64,000 bases of DNA from an uncultured Bacilli bacterium (GCA_934183155.1 CAKPSB010000006.1:1-64000), one strand, 5' to 3'. Positions 1-11,660 are shown, counted from the stretch's first letter. A program made the numbers and translations. The notes: generated by a model not told the origin, from the sequence alone.

Positions 1-1981
<1,981 letters not shown>

Positions 1982-2196
1982 CATTTGATTGTTTTCCTAA
2001 TTTGATTGAGATATTCTAATGCAATATATGCGACATTCCAACTTATCAGTTGGGGCTTTCATATATTGCTACCACATTATCAAGTTTTCAAAGAACTATT
2101 TCCAGAACTCTCGTTCTGAATCTGAGAGAATAATCTCTCAAAACTAAGTAAAATGTTTTTTCTTTAGTCGGACAAGTAAGATAAATCTTTCTCCAT
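1982..2196 (-). other. 16S-23S spacer without tRNA genes
   Basis: A short spacer of about 215 bases with no tRNA cloverleaf on either strand. It contains a perfect 10-bp inverted repeat (2021-2030 with 2060-2069), whose inner part pairs again (2038-2043 with 2048-2053). Two smaller hairpins lie at 2103-2118 and 2123-2140. The reverse strand at about 2079-2097 reads TTCTTTGAAAACTTG, a boxA-like antitermination element ahead of 23S. The long hairpin is probably a processing stem; that role is inferred. Confidence 0.8.
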
Positions 2197-3760
<1,564 letters not shown>

Positions 3761-3822
3761 AATAAACTTTATTTAGTTTGAATTGTTTTTTATAATCCTA
3801 ACTATTTATGAATTGACATTTT

Positions 3823-3840
3823 GCTCAGTTTTCAAAGATC
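3823..3840 (-). promoter_or_regulatory. boxA-like antitermination element in the rRNA leader
   Basis: The reverse strand reads GATCTTTGAAAACTGAGC, matching the Firmicutes rRNA leader boxA core (CTTTGAAAACTG), about 70 bases upstream of 16S and downstream of the last promoter. A related copy precedes 23S in the spacer. NusB/NusE recruitment is known for such elements and inferred here. Confidence 0.6.
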
Positions 3841-3867
3841 ATCATACCACTTTGCAGCGGTACTTCT

Positions 3868-3896
3868 AATATAACAGATGTACTTTATTAAGTCAA
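3868..3896 (-). promoter_or_regulatory. rRNA promoter P3 (proximal)
   Basis: Reverse strand -35 TTGACT (complement 3891-3896) and -10 TATATT (complement 3868-3873) with a 17-base spacer. It is the nearest of three tandem promoters to 16S. A G lies 5-6 bases after the -10 box, compatible with a GTP start. Confidence 0.85.
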
Positions 3897-3974
3897 TAGT
3901 TTTTTTAATTTTTTTTAATTTTTGTATTGGCTTATTTTTTAAGGCTTTGGGCCTTTTCAAAAAAGTACTCATTT

Positions 3975-4003
3975 AATATATCAGATTACTTAACCTATGT
4001 CAA
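3975..4003 (-). promoter_or_regulatory. rRNA promoter P2 (middle)
   Basis: Reverse strand -35 TTGACA (complement 3998-4003) and -10 TATATT (complement 3975-3980), spacer exactly 17 bases. It lies 107 bases upstream of the proximal promoter and has the same -10 hexamer. Confidence 0.85.
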
Positions 4004-4075
4004 CATATTTTTCAAACTTTTTTGTTTTTTGTTTTTTTACTTGAAAAAATGTTTCTTTCCGTCAAGTGCATAAAT

Positions 4076-4104
4076 AATATAACGCTTTTGAGAAATAATG
4101 TCAA
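4076..4104 (-). promoter_or_regulatory. rRNA promoter P1 (distal)
   Basis: Reverse strand -35 TTGACA (complement 4099-4104) and -10 TATATT (complement 4076-4081), spacer 17 bases, 101 bases upstream of the middle promoter. A/T tracts precede the -35 and could act as UP elements. The 3761-4176 stretch holds these promoters, the leader with boxA and poly-T rich DNA; I see no gene in it. Confidence 0.82.
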
Positions 4105-4176
4105 CAAAAAAAATCATTTTTTTTGATTTTTTTGATTTTTCTTGTTTTTTTATGTTAAAAGAAGCGATTTTGCTTT

Positions 4177-4719
4177 TTATTTCAATGCTTGGCCTTTTAT
4201 TTTTTTGTATTCTTCATTGTACGCCAAGTTTAATTTTTTATTGAAGGCAGGGTCTTTTTTTCGGTAATCGGTAATTAGTTCTGACAAGGCGCTTCTAATA
4301 GCTATGTCTAAATTGTCTGGGTAGTTCATTATTTTTTTATGATATTTATATTCTCCTCTATCTAAAATTTTAAAACTTCCATTGGGAAAGATTCGCAAGT
4401 CTAAATCATAGTCAATATATTTAATAGTATTATCTTCTATAATAAAGGGGGTGGCTATGTTGCAATAATAGGTTATGCCATCTTTTTTTAATTGTACGAT
4501 TATATTGTACCAACGATTTTTAAAAAAATACATTATGGCCGGTTCTTTTGTTCGCCATGTACTTCCTTCAGCTTCAGTTACTAAAGTCTTTTCGTTTCCA
4601 AATACCATATAATCTTCTTTTTTGTCTAATAATACTGCCTCATCCCAACATCGATGAATTTTGCCATTATGCTTATAACATTGGATTTGTAGACGCTGGC
4701 CTTTTTTTAATTTTTCCAT
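4177..4719 (-). CDS. nucleoside tri-/diphosphatase (DUF402, Ntdp family)
   Basis: The 180-aa protein matches the DUF402 / Ntdp family (B. subtilis YgaC, S. aureus Ntdp) in length and pattern. These cytosolic metal-dependent enzymes hydrolyse nucleoside tri- and diphosphates. Visible family features are the GSTWRTKEPA block at residues 52-61, WYNII near 70-74, the acidic metal-site segment with D104, D106 and D108, and D120/E123 near GEY. The ATG is preceded by GGAGAG. It lies just upstream of the rRNA promoter region and reads in the same direction, but about 70 bases before it an upstream hairpin ends the ctp transcript, so it probably has its own promoter (reverse strand TATAAT near 4739-4744). 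Function comes from the family. Confidence 0.85.
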   Translation of the reverse strand: MEKLKKGQRLQIQCYKHNGKIHRCWDEAVLLDKKEDYMVFGNEKTLVTEAEGSTWRTKEPAIMYFFKNRWYNIIVQLKKDGITYYCNIATPFIIEDNTIKYIDYDLDLRIFPNGSFKILDRGEYKYHKKIMNYPDNLDIAIRSALSELITDYRKKDPAFNKKLNLAYNEEYKKIKGQALK

Positions 4720-4764
4720 AATCTTCTCTCCTTTTTTTATATTATAACTATTTTTTTTATAAAA

Positions 4765-4784
4765 ATAAAGGATACTTTCGTATC
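4765..4784 (-). terminator. terminator after the CtpA-type protease gene
   Basis: Reverse strand GATAC-GAAA-GTATC (complement 4771-4784), a short stem with a stable GAAA loop, followed by CTTTATTTTTAT. It overlaps the stop codon of the protease gene. Confidence 0.6.
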
Positions 4785-6030
4785 ACTTTAAAATTATTTC
4801 TAGGGCCTTTTGTAGTTGATTATCATTTTTATCTGATGGGTTTTTGGAATATTCCTCGTTTAAGGTTACTTCGTAGTCTGGGTTTATACCATTTTTATCG
4901 ATTGTCTCTCCTTTAGAAGTTAACCATGATTTTGTTGTTAATTTATATTGTTCTCCGTTTGGAAGAGTTTGCAATTCTTGCACTGTTCCTTTACCATATG
5001 TTTTCTTTCCTATTATACTAGCTCCATATTGTTCTTTTAGAGCTGATGATACAATTTCTGATGCTGAAGCGCTATTTTCATTTACTAATAGAGCTATTTT
5101 ATATTTTTTTGTTTCTTTTCCGTGTGAGTAGTATTTGGTTTTGTTATTTTTTGATTTTATTTGGTATATTGGATGTGCTTTGTCTAAAAATTCTGATAGA
5201 ATGTCCTCAGCGGCGGTTAGATGGCCACCTGAGTTGTCTCTTAGATCTATTATTAATCCGTCGATGTTTTGTTTTTCTAATTTGTTTAGGTGTTTTTTTA
5301 ATTGTGAATAGGTATTGTTGGCAAATATTGTTATCCTTATATATCCTATTTTTTTATTTTCTTTTTCAATTATCTTTGAGGCAACTGATTTTAATTCAAT
5401 ATTTTCTACTTTTAATGTCGTTTTGAATTGTTTTTCATCTCTTTTATATGTTAATAGAATTTTGTTTTTTTGTTCTTTAACTATTTTTGAAAATTCTGAC
5501 ATAGATGTGTTTGTGACATCTTTATTGTTAATCTTTGTTATTACGTCGCCCGTTTTTAAATTGGCTTTGGCAGCTGGCGTATTTGGAAGAATACTATATA
5601 TAACTATGTTGTTGTCATCATTATTATATACTTGAATTCCTGTTCCTTTATATTTTCCTTCTAGGTAAATGCTAAAATTACTATTGGTGTTTCCTACATA
5701 CATTGAATTTTTATCTAATGAACTAAGCATTCCTGATATAGCTGATTCAACTAATTTTGATTTATCAATTTTTCCATAGTAATTATTTGCAATATAGTTA
5801 TAATTGTCTATAAATTCTTGAATATTTGAATCTGTTTTCTGATTTTTTAGATTTATGTTATAGGTTATTATACCACCCATGGTTAGTCCTATTATGGCTG
5901 TAATTATTAGTAGAAATACTACTTCTTTTGTTTTGAAAGCCGGGTTTTGTTTATTTTTGTTTATTTTTATATCTAATGTTTTAGATAATTTTTCCACTTT
6001 TAAAGCTGTGCTTTTTTCTTTATTGTTCAT
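4783..6030 (-). CDS. S41 C-terminal processing protease (CtpA/CtpB type)
   Basis: A 415-aa membrane-anchored serine protease. An N-terminal cytosolic segment is followed by one membrane helix (about 36-58), then a PDZ domain (about 120-200, with GTGIQV and GDVITKIN) and the S41 protease domain. The Ser-Lys dyad is visible: Ser322 in SASASEI and Lys347 in TYGKGTVQ, 25 residues apart as in E. coli Tsp. Family members trim or degrade secreted proteins from their C-termini; in spore-formers CtpB activates SigK processing, but which role applies here cannot be told. The ATG has GAGGATGA upstream. It ends in TGA, evidence for the standard code. It is probably a single-gene transcript. Confidence 0.93.
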   Translation of the reverse strand: MNNKEKSTALKVEKLSKTLDIKINKNKQNPAFKTKEVVFLLIITAIIGLTMGGIITYNINLKNQKTDSNIQEFIDNYNYIANNYYGKIDKSKLVESAISGMLSSLDKNSMYVGNTNSNFSIYLEGKYKGTGIQVYNNDDNNIVIYSILPNTPAAKANLKTGDVITKINNKDVTNTSMSEFSKIVKEQKNKILLTYKRDEKQFKTTLKVENIELKSVASKIIEKENKKIGYIRITIFANNTYSQLKKHLNKLEKQNIDGLIIDLRDNSGGHLTAAEDILSEFLDKAHPIYQIKSKNNKTKYYSHGKETKKYKIALLVNENSASASEIVSSALKEQYGASIIGKKTYGKGTVQELQTLPNGEQYKLTTKSWLTSKGETIDKNGINPDYEVTLNEEYSKNPSDKNDNQLQKALEIILK

Positions 6031-6091
6031 TTTATCATCCTCAATTACTATTAAAAGTATATCACAAAATAATTACAATGAGAAAGAAAAA

Positions 6092-6115
6092 AATACAAAT
6101 GTGAGCATTTGTATT
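6092..6115 (-). terminator. terminator after the Lys-rich membrane protein gene
   Basis: Perfect 10-bp stem (6092-6101 with 6106-6115, 4-base loop) followed on the reverse strand by TTTTTTC. It overlaps the last codons of the gene. Confidence 0.85.
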
Positions 6116-6896
6116 ATTCTAATTCGTTTAATTTTTTTGAGATGCTATCATATGTATCATATGTTTGTTCAATTTTATGGTTACTTACTTTTATTAATAT
6201 TGTTCCTTTACATTTAAACTCTTCTAAATTGTCTGTGTAATTTTCTTTGCTTGATAAATATACTTTATTAAAACTATCTTCTAGGTTTGCTGTATAAATT
6301 CTTGGAGCTTCTTCAGTAGCTGATATTGTTTGTAATGAGGTTTTATATTCATCAAGTTTTTTATCATTTTCATCTTCGATTAAAACATAGTATGTATCAT
6401 CCATATTAAGCATTGATCCTATCATTATATTATCATATTGGATTGTTGCCTTGGTAGAATTCTTTTCTTTCGCAGCTTCAGTTGCTTTTTTAGTGACAAC
6501 TGTTGTAACACCATAGAAAATTAAAATTATTCCTGTTACAATTAAAACTATTTTGATTAACTTTGCAATTTCTGTTGTTTCAGATTCGTTTGTATAATAT
6601 AGTTGTTCACGAGCTTTTTTTATTGTTTCTTTTTTTTCTTTTAAATCTTTTTTGCTTGCTTTAATGTTGATACTTTCTTGTTTTGCTTTTTTGTTTTCAG
6701 TTATATTTTTATCTTTGGTACTTGTTTTGACTTTTTCTTTATTTATGCTCTCTTTTTTTGTTTTTGTTTTGTTTTTGGTTTTATTTATATTTTCTTTTGT
6801 TGTGTTTTCTTTTTTTGCTTTATTTATATTTTCTTTTTTTGCTGTTTCTTTTTTTGCTTTATTTATATTTTCTTTTTTTGCTGTTTCTTTTGCCAT
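6114..6896 (-). CDS. Lys-rich repeat membrane protein of unknown function
   Basis: A 260-aa protein I do not recognise. Residues 3-41 are three consecutive copies of a 13-residue Lys/Glu/Asn repeat (KETAKKENINKAK). The highly charged, probably disordered cytosolic tail continues to about residue 95. One membrane helix follows near 110-132 (IVLIVTGIILIFYGV), then an extracytoplasmic domain of about 120 residues with a single Cys. Start: ATG with GAGGGTGAT upstream. The gene has its own terminator and sits between a lipoprotein gene and the Ctp protease gene. The basic tail might bind nucleic acid or acidic membrane surfaces, but that is speculation. Confidence 0.75.
   Translation of the reverse strand: MAKETAKKENINKAKKETAKKENINKAKKENTTKENINKTKNKTKTKKESINKEKVKTSTKDKNITENKKAKQESINIKASKKDLKEKKETIKKAREQLYYTNESETTEIAKLIKIVLIVTGIILIFYGVTTVVTKKATEAAKEKNSTKATIQYDNIMIGSMLNMDDTYYVLIEDENDKKLDEYKTSLQTISATEEAPRIYTANLEDSFNKVYLSSKENYTDNLEEFKCKGTILIKVSNHKIEQTYDTYDSISKKLNELE
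6774..6890 (-). repeat. three 39-bp in-frame tandem repeats
   Basis: Three consecutive 39-bp units encode the 13-residue Lys-rich repeat at the start of the neighbouring membrane protein. The first two units encode identical peptides; the third has diverged (KENTTKENINKTK). Such in-frame repeats can change copy number by slippage. Confidence 0.8.
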
Positions 6897-6945
6897 ATGT
6901 AATCACCCTCGGGAACATTATAGCACATTTTACTTTAAAATCAAA

Positions 6946-7938
6946 TTATTTTTCAACAGGGATTGAGGAAACGGAACTAGCTACGCTGACAAGTTCTTTC
7001 TCACTCATGTTATTGGCGACAACATAATATTCTATGCCATTATTAATCCATGAAACCATATTGTCTGATATGGCCGCTACGCCTGAGGCAATTTGGCATG
7101 GATCTCCGGAGATAGATATCATGGAGTTATTATCATTAATATTTGCTGTTTGTTCTACTAGCATAAATGGGTTTTCACCTTCAAATGTCATAATTATTCT
7201 TTGACCTTTGGCTAAATTTATTGTTTCTTTGTTTGTTAATTTGGTGTTTTCGGGAATATACATTGGATAAAGTTCTTCTTCTATTTTGCTGACTGTTTTT
7301 GTTTGGTTTGTTGTTTTAGAGACTTTCATATTTTTATCTAAAGTAAAGTGTTTATTTTTAAGTTTGGCATTTAGGTTTACTTTGGTGAATGTCATTTTAA
7401 TTAGTATATCGTTGTCATTATTTAATACTTCCACTTTTTGTGGATTTAGTTTTTTGTCAAAGTATATTTTTTGCTTTGTTAAATCACTGTTATTTGGATA
7501 ATTTACGCTTGTTGTAAATATGTAGTTATTATTTGTTTGTTTAAATTCTTTTTTGCTGTCATTTTTAATGTCTGAAAGTAGCGTTTGAAGAAGGTATACT
7601 TGTGAGTTGTTATATGGCCAGTCACTTTGAAATTTGAAACTTTTGTTTAGGGTTGGTGTTAATACATATACGCCCTCTTGATTTTTAAGAATGATTTGCT
7701 GATGATTATTTGTTTTATTTGTTAAAGATACTCTAAATTTATCATTTTTACTATATGATACATCTACATCATATTTATATATATCATCATTATTAACTAT
7801 TTCCATTTCACCTTTTAAAACATAACTGTTTAATTTTGTTATTTTATTTTCGAGGTCTTTTTCGGCTTCTTTAACATTATATTTTCCACATCCTACTAGT
7901 AAAAAGCAAATACATAAAATTGGTATTATTTTTTTCAT
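6946..7938 (-). CDS. lipoprotein, LolA/GerS-like (tentative)
   Basis: A 330-aa secreted lipoprotein. The signal peptide ends in a clear lipobox (LLVG-C17). The N-terminal half has the alternating beta-strand pattern of LolA/LppX-like lipid-binding folds (SYVLKGEMEI, YDVDVSYSKNDKFRVSL, GVYVLTPTLNKSFKF), also found in the clostridial germination lipoprotein GerS. The C-terminal half, from about residue 225, has a YIPENTKL...GQRIIMTFEG pattern reminiscent of DUF4367-type domains. GerS in C. difficile licenses the CwlD amidase, and a CwlD-like gene lies at 31.1-31.8 kb, which makes the germination reading attractive but unproven. Start: ATG after GAAAGGTTGTG. It could instead be a general envelope lipoprotein. 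Confidence 0.65.
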   Translation of the reverse strand: MKKIIPILCICFLLVGCGKYNVKEAEKDLENKITKLNSYVLKGEMEIVNNDDIYKYDVDVSYSKNDKFRVSLTNKTNNHQQIILKNQEGVYVLTPTLNKSFKFQSDWPYNNSQVYLLQTLLSDIKNDSKKEFKQTNNNYIFTTSVNYPNNSDLTKQKIYFDKKLNPQKVEVLNNDNDILIKMTFTKVNLNAKLKNKHFTLDKNMKVSKTTNQTKTVSKIEEELYPMYIPENTKLTNKETINLAKGQRIIMTFEGENPFMLVEQTANINDNNSMISISGDPCQIASGVAAISDNMVSWINNGIEYYVVANNMSEKELVSVASSVSSIPVEK

Positions 7939-8040
7939 TTTTCACAACCTTTCAATTTCAATTAATTATATGGAATTGTTTTTTAATTATGAATAGTTTG
8001 TTTATTATTGAGCATTATAAATATTAAAGGATGGTGAAAT

Positions 8041-8238
8041 ATGGAGACATTACAAAAGACATGTTTGGTTTTAACTATTATAGGAGCTGTTAACTGGGGA
8101 TTAATTGGCCTTTTTGACTTTAATTTGGTTTCAGTTTTATTTGGTGTTAAAACAATTTTAACTAATTTAATTTATGTTTTAGTTGGAATTTCAGGAATTA
8201 TTAATGTTGGAATTTTATTTGTTGATTTAAAAAAATAA
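8041..8238 (+). CDS. DUF378 small membrane protein
   Basis: A 65-aa protein with two hydrophobic helices and the DUF378 signature near the N-terminus (LTIIGAVNWGLIGLF), as in B. subtilis YuzA-like proteins. Function is unknown in the family. Start ATG has AAAGGATGGTG upstream. It is a lone rightward gene among leftward neighbours and shares a bidirectional terminator with the converging HdeD-like gene. Confidence 0.88.
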   Translation: METLQKTCLVLTIIGAVNWGLIGLFDFNLVSVLFGVKTILTNLIYVLVGISGIINVGILFVDLKK

Positions 8239-8262
8239 GTCTACTTTTTAGCAGACTTATTT
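8233..8262. terminator. bidirectional terminator between converging genes
   Basis: Perfect 10-bp stem (8233-8242 with 8253-8262, 10-base loop) with A/T tails on both sides. Both flanking stop codons lie inside the stem. Confidence 0.88.
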
Positions 8263-8790
8263 TATTGTTACTTTTGAGTAACTATAAATTGTGAATATAT
8301 TAGAAATTGAATCAACAATTAGAATTATACCCATTACCTGAACGCTAGCGGCTAATGCTTCAAATGGATTGAAAACTAATAGTAAGCCACAGGCTAAAAT
8401 AATGAATGCCACTATTAGCATTTGCCACCAATTATTATAATTGTATTTTTTTAAATCAAGGGCAACTGATAGTTTACTAATTGAGTCGACAAGTAGGAAC
8501 ATACCAATGACAAGTGGTATAAACTTGGCGAAGTTTGAAGGACTCATTATGATATATAATCCTAGTGCGCCAAATATTATGGACATAAATAAAGTTATAC
8601 TTGTAAATGGCGTTTTTATGTCGGTTTTTATGTACATAACTACCCCTGATATTCCAACAAATAAGAACATTAATCCAACTATATAGCAGCCTATTTTGAT
8701 GATTGTATCTGGGAAAAATAGCATTATTATTCCGCATAGTAAATAAAGTATTGCTGTTGCTATTAAAGTGTTTCTAATTTTTTCAAACAT
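8257..8790 (-). CDS. HdeD-family (DUF308) membrane protein
   Basis: A 177-aa protein with about six membrane helices arranged in repeated pairs (for example LYLLCGIIMLFFPD, IVGLMFLFVGISGVV, IIFGALGLYIIMSP, ILACGLLLVFNPF). This is the pattern of HdeD/DUF308 proteins, named after the E. coli acid-resistance protein but of unclear role in Gram-positives. I place the start at the ATG at 8790 because AAGGAGGC sits directly upstream; a longer in-frame reading of 17 extra codons has no such site. The only likely promoter lies upstream in the 70 bases before cdaR. Confidence 0.85.
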   Translation of the reverse strand: MFEKIRNTLIATAILYLLCGIIMLFFPDTIIKIGCYIVGLMFLFVGISGVVMYIKTDIKTPFTSITLFMSIIFGALGLYIIMSPSNFAKFIPLVIGMFLLVDSISKLSVALDLKKYNYNNWWQMLIVAFIILACGLLLVFNPFEALAASVQVMGIILIVDSISNIFTIYSYSKVTIK

Positions 8791-8842
8791 TTTATGCCTC
8801 CTTATATTATATATAATAACTTTTTTCGTTGTTAAAGTCAAT

Positions 8843-8874
8843 TAAAAAGTGGTGAGATTTACTTCTCAACCACT
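8843..8874 (-). terminator. terminator after cdaR
   Basis: Reverse strand stem AGTGGTTGAGA with TCTCACCACT (8848-8857 with 8864-8874, one bulged base) followed by TTTTTAATTG. It overlaps the cdaR stop codon. Confidence 0.75.
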
Positions 8875-10217
8875 CTGATTTTTACTTTCTTTGTTTTTGA
8901 TAAATATTGAACTCTAGAGTCTGTTCCTTCAACTTTTACTGGTGCTTCATATTCACCTGGTTTATAATTTTTTAGATTTATGTAGGCAGTTACGTCATCA
9001 GCGGTTAATTCTTTTAGAACTGAATCTACGCCTTTGGCATTAACTGTTACTTTTATGTCGTTTTCAGATAAACCTTGAACGCTATATTTATCATCTAAAT
9101 TTCTAACATCTATATTTACGTTATCGATGTCTTTATCTGTTGATGCACCTAATGATATATTTACAGTTATATTATTTTGGCTCATTGATTTAACACCGCT
9201 TGGTTTTGTTAGCTCTAGTTTATATTCTTTATCTGTTTTTAATCCAGATACATCAACGTTTACTGGAACGTACTGTAAGTTGTCTAGAACACTTTGTTTA
9301 CCATAGACAGTTACATTGTTTTCACTAGTAGTTATTGAACTTATAGCTTTACCAAATGTCATTGTTCCTTTTGGTATAACTTTTATTGGAACTACTTTAC
9401 TTGGTGATGATAGATCGACAGCTACTTTAATTTTGTTTGGTACAATTTCAACGTTTAAACTGTTTCCATTTTTATCATAAGCTTTAAGTGGTACATTTTT
9501 AAGGGTTACTGTTCCAGCGTCTTGATTATTTAAGCTTGCTACATCAACTAAGGCTTTAACTGTAGCAACTTTTTTCAAACTATTTATAGCATTCTCATCG
9601 TCAGTTCCTTTTATAACAACTTTTTCTGTTTCAGGTTTTATGTTATCAACCACTAATTTTGAATCTAGGCTATCTTGATTTAATAAGTCAGTAGTTAATG
9701 TTTTTGATTCAGATACTTTTGGATAAACATTTACAGTGGCTACTGATGGGTTAACGCTATAATTTACTGAAGCGTTTGGCCTCATGTATTCTATGTTAAC
9801 TTTATGTGTGCCTGGTTTTAGACCGGTTAAATCAACAGTTACTTTTGAAGCTGTTGATTGTTTAGCAATGAATAAATCAGATCGTGTGCCCATTAAAGTT
9901 ATGTCTACTTTTTCTGGTAATCCTTCAACTACGTATGCTTCTTCATTATATACGGCTTCTACTTTTTGATCTTTCAACACTTCGGCACTTGTATCATTAA
10001 ATGTAATTCGTTTTTGGTCAAATATTATAAATACGGCTACAGCTAAAAATAGAGATACGAAAAGTAGGGTATTACTTTTTGATAGCCAGTTTTCTAATGA
10101 AAGGTTAGAATTGCTGGCGCTTTTTGTTATTTTCATTATAATTTTAGTAATAGGAACTACTATTTTTTTGTCTATAAAGCTTGCAAATCTTTTAAATATA
10201 TTTGGTTTTTTATTCAT
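8859..10217 (-). CDS. cdaR: YbbR-domain regulator of diadenylate cyclase (CdaR)
   Basis: A 452-aa protein with a single N-terminal membrane helix (around LLFVSLFLAVAVFIIFD) followed by four YbbR-type beta domains on the outer face, each with the recurrent V-x-V/G-L-x-x-G/Y pattern. It is the partner of CdaA and modulates c-di-AMP synthesis. I start it at the ATG at 10217 because AAGGAGGG lies 8 bases upstream, inside the end of cdaA; a seven-codon upstream extension is less likely. The 8-base overlap with cdaA indicates translational coupling. The usual third gene glmM does not follow; a terminator does. Confidence 0.92.
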   Translation of the reverse strand: MNKKPNIFKRFASFIDKKIVVPITKIIMKITKSASNSNLSLENWLSKSNTLLFVSLFLAVAVFIIFDQKRITFNDTSAEVLKDQKVEAVYNEEAYVVEGLPEKVDITLMGTRSDLFIAKQSTASKVTVDLTGLKPGTHKVNIEYMRPNASVNYSVNPSVATVNVYPKVSESKTLTTDLLNQDSLDSKLVVDNIKPETEKVVIKGTDDENAINSLKKVATVKALVDVASLNNQDAGTVTLKNVPLKAYDKNGNSLNVEIVPNKIKVAVDLSSPSKVVPIKVIPKGTMTFGKAISSITTSENNVTVYGKQSVLDNLQYVPVNVDVSGLKTDKEYKLELTKPSGVKSMSQNNITVNISLGASTDKDIDNVNIDVRNLDDKYSVQGLSENDIKVTVNAKGVDSVLKELTADDVTAYINLKNYKPGEYEAPVKVEGTDSRVQYLSKTKKVKIRVVEK

Positions 10218-11019
10218 TTGATTCACCCTCCTTCGCACCAGCTAGAATTTTTTGAGAAGGTGCTAGAGCTTCTAGAAGGCGAATTCTAACTTCATCTAAT
10301 GATAAGTTATAGATTAGTTCGCCATTCATGGCAATAGAAATTCTACTTGTTTCTTCTGATACAACTAGGGCTATACAGTCTGTTCTTTCGGCTATTCCTA
10401 ATGCTGCTCTGTGACGTGTTCCTAATCTTTTACTGATGGCCATGCTATCACTTGTTGGGAATACTGCTCCGGCGCAAATTATTTTATCACCACGAATTAT
10501 TACACCACCATCATGAAGTGGGTTGTTTGTAAAGAAAATTGATGAAAGGAGAGGTCCTGAAATATCAGCATATATTTTTTGAGCTTTTTCGACATAGCTT
10601 GCTAGTGAGTTTTCTCTTTCTATTACGATTAAAGCTCCTATACGCATTTTTCTCATATAATCAACTGAGTTTGTTATTTCGCTAATTGATTTTTCTAGTT
10701 CACTTAATGATAGTGTTTTATGTCTTCCAAGTAACTGAGCTCTTCCTAATTGTTCTAATGCATCTCTTATTTCAGGTTGGAATATGATAATTAGGGCTAG
10801 TGGTGCCCATTCAATTACGTAATCAATTAAATATCCAATTGTTACTAGATCTAATAAATCTGATATTATTTTTGTTATAACAATGATTAGTATTCCTTTA
10901 AATAGCATAATCATTTTTACATTTTTTCTTAAATTTCTTAAAATATAATAAAATAAACCCCATACAAGTAAAATATCAAGTATTTTTCTTGCTAGTTCTA
11001 ATATGTTTTCTACTGTCAT
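10210..11019 (-). CDS. cdaA: membrane diadenylate cyclase CdaA
   Basis: A 269-aa enzyme that joins two ATP to give cyclic di-AMP, the second messenger controlling potassium, osmotic balance and wall homeostasis. Three membrane helices occupy about residues 10-80. The DisA_N catalytic domain follows, with its two signature motifs DGG (170-172) and GTRHR (200-204). Length and order (cdaA then cdaR) match Bacilli. A short Glu-rich tail ends the protein. Start ATG is preceded by TAGGAGG. The upstream 11020-11123 gap carries the terminator of the preceding gene, so the promoter for cdaA should lie just there. Confidence 0.96.
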   Translation of the reverse strand: MTVENILELARKILDILLVWGLFYYILRNLRKNVKMIMLFKGILIIVITKIISDLLDLVTIGYLIDYVIEWAPLALIIIFQPEIRDALEQLGRAQLLGRHKTLSLSELEKSISEITNSVDYMRKMRIGALIVIERENSLASYVEKAQKIYADISGPLLSSIFFTNNPLHDGGVIIRGDKIICAGAVFPTSDSMAISKRLGTRHRAALGIAERTDCIALVVSEETSRISIAMNGELIYNLSLDEVRIRLLEALAPSQKILAGAKEGESNE

Positions 11020-11101
11020 AATTTAGCCTCCTAACTTAAATTATATCATACTTGATGATGAGATAAAACCCTTATTTTTTTGATTTGGCTTTAAGCCGCA
11101 C

Positions 11102-11125
11102 AAAAAAAGATGAAATTCATCTTTT
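11102..11125 (-). terminator. terminator after the Glu/Pro-rich membrane protein gene
   Basis: Reverse strand AAAAGATGAATTTCATCTTTTTTTG: a 9-bp stem with a 3-base loop running into a T tract, overlapping the stop codon. Confidence 0.8.
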
Positions 11126-11597
11126 ATGCATTCCAAATGTCAGTTGTATCTGCAGGTTTTTCTTCAGTAAGTGTTTCTACTTGTTGATTGGTAGAATTTT
11201 GTGAAGTAACATTTGTTAATGTTTCAGCCTGATTATTTTCAGGGAAAACGGTTTCTACTGGAGTAGCTGCTGGTTCATCAAACAGTGATGCTGCTGGCTG
11301 TTCAGCTGGTTTTTCCTCAATAGTGTCTACTTTTACTTCTTCAAGTGGTGTATTTACCTCAGGCATTACAGTCCAATCATCGTTTTTTTGTTGTACTGAT
11401 TCTTGAACTGGTTTTTCTGGCTCAGCTGCTTCTATGTTTTCTGTTACAGCGGCTGATGTATTAGTTTTATTTTCTTCTTTTTCAGGTTGTTTTTTCTTTG
11501 TCTTTTTTAATCCATCTGTTAAGTAACCTATTATTGCTAAAATGAAGATAATAGCTGCAAGTACAACCCAAAACATCCAATTTGAAAAAATCTCCAT
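11124..11597 (-). CDS. N-terminally anchored, Glu/Pro/Thr-rich protein of unknown function
   Basis: A 157-aa protein with one strong N-terminal membrane helix (about 7-26), a short basic stretch (KKTKKK) and then a long low-complexity acidic region rich in Glu, Pro, Ala, Thr and Val, probably disordered. The basic stretch after the helix predicts that the tail is cytosolic. No catalytic motif is visible. Start ATG has GGAAGGAGC upstream. Similar one-helix acidic-tail proteins occur near division or envelope genes, but no specific family is recognised. Confidence 0.72.
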   Translation of the reverse strand: MEIFSNWMFWVVLAAIIFILAIIGYLTDGLKKTKKKQPEKEENKTNTSAAVTENIEAAEPEKPVQESVQQKNDDWTVMPEVNTPLEEVKVDTIEEKPAEQPAASLFDEPAATPVETVFPENNQAETLTNVTSQNSTNQQVETLTEEKPADTTDIWNA

Positions 11598-11660
11598 ATT
11601 CTTGCTCCTTCCTATTATATGTTTATAATATCATTTTTTTTTGTACTTTTCAAGTGCATA

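Noticed and set aside
3931..3956. AAGGC-TTTGG-GCCTT hairpin between rRNA promoters P2 and P3 as a terminator
   Set aside because: The stem is only five pairs and the T tract is absent in the direction of rRNA transcription.
6652..7027. Phe-rich + strand frames
   Set aside because: They mirror the Lys-rich leftward gene and its promoter region; the composition is that of a shadow frame.
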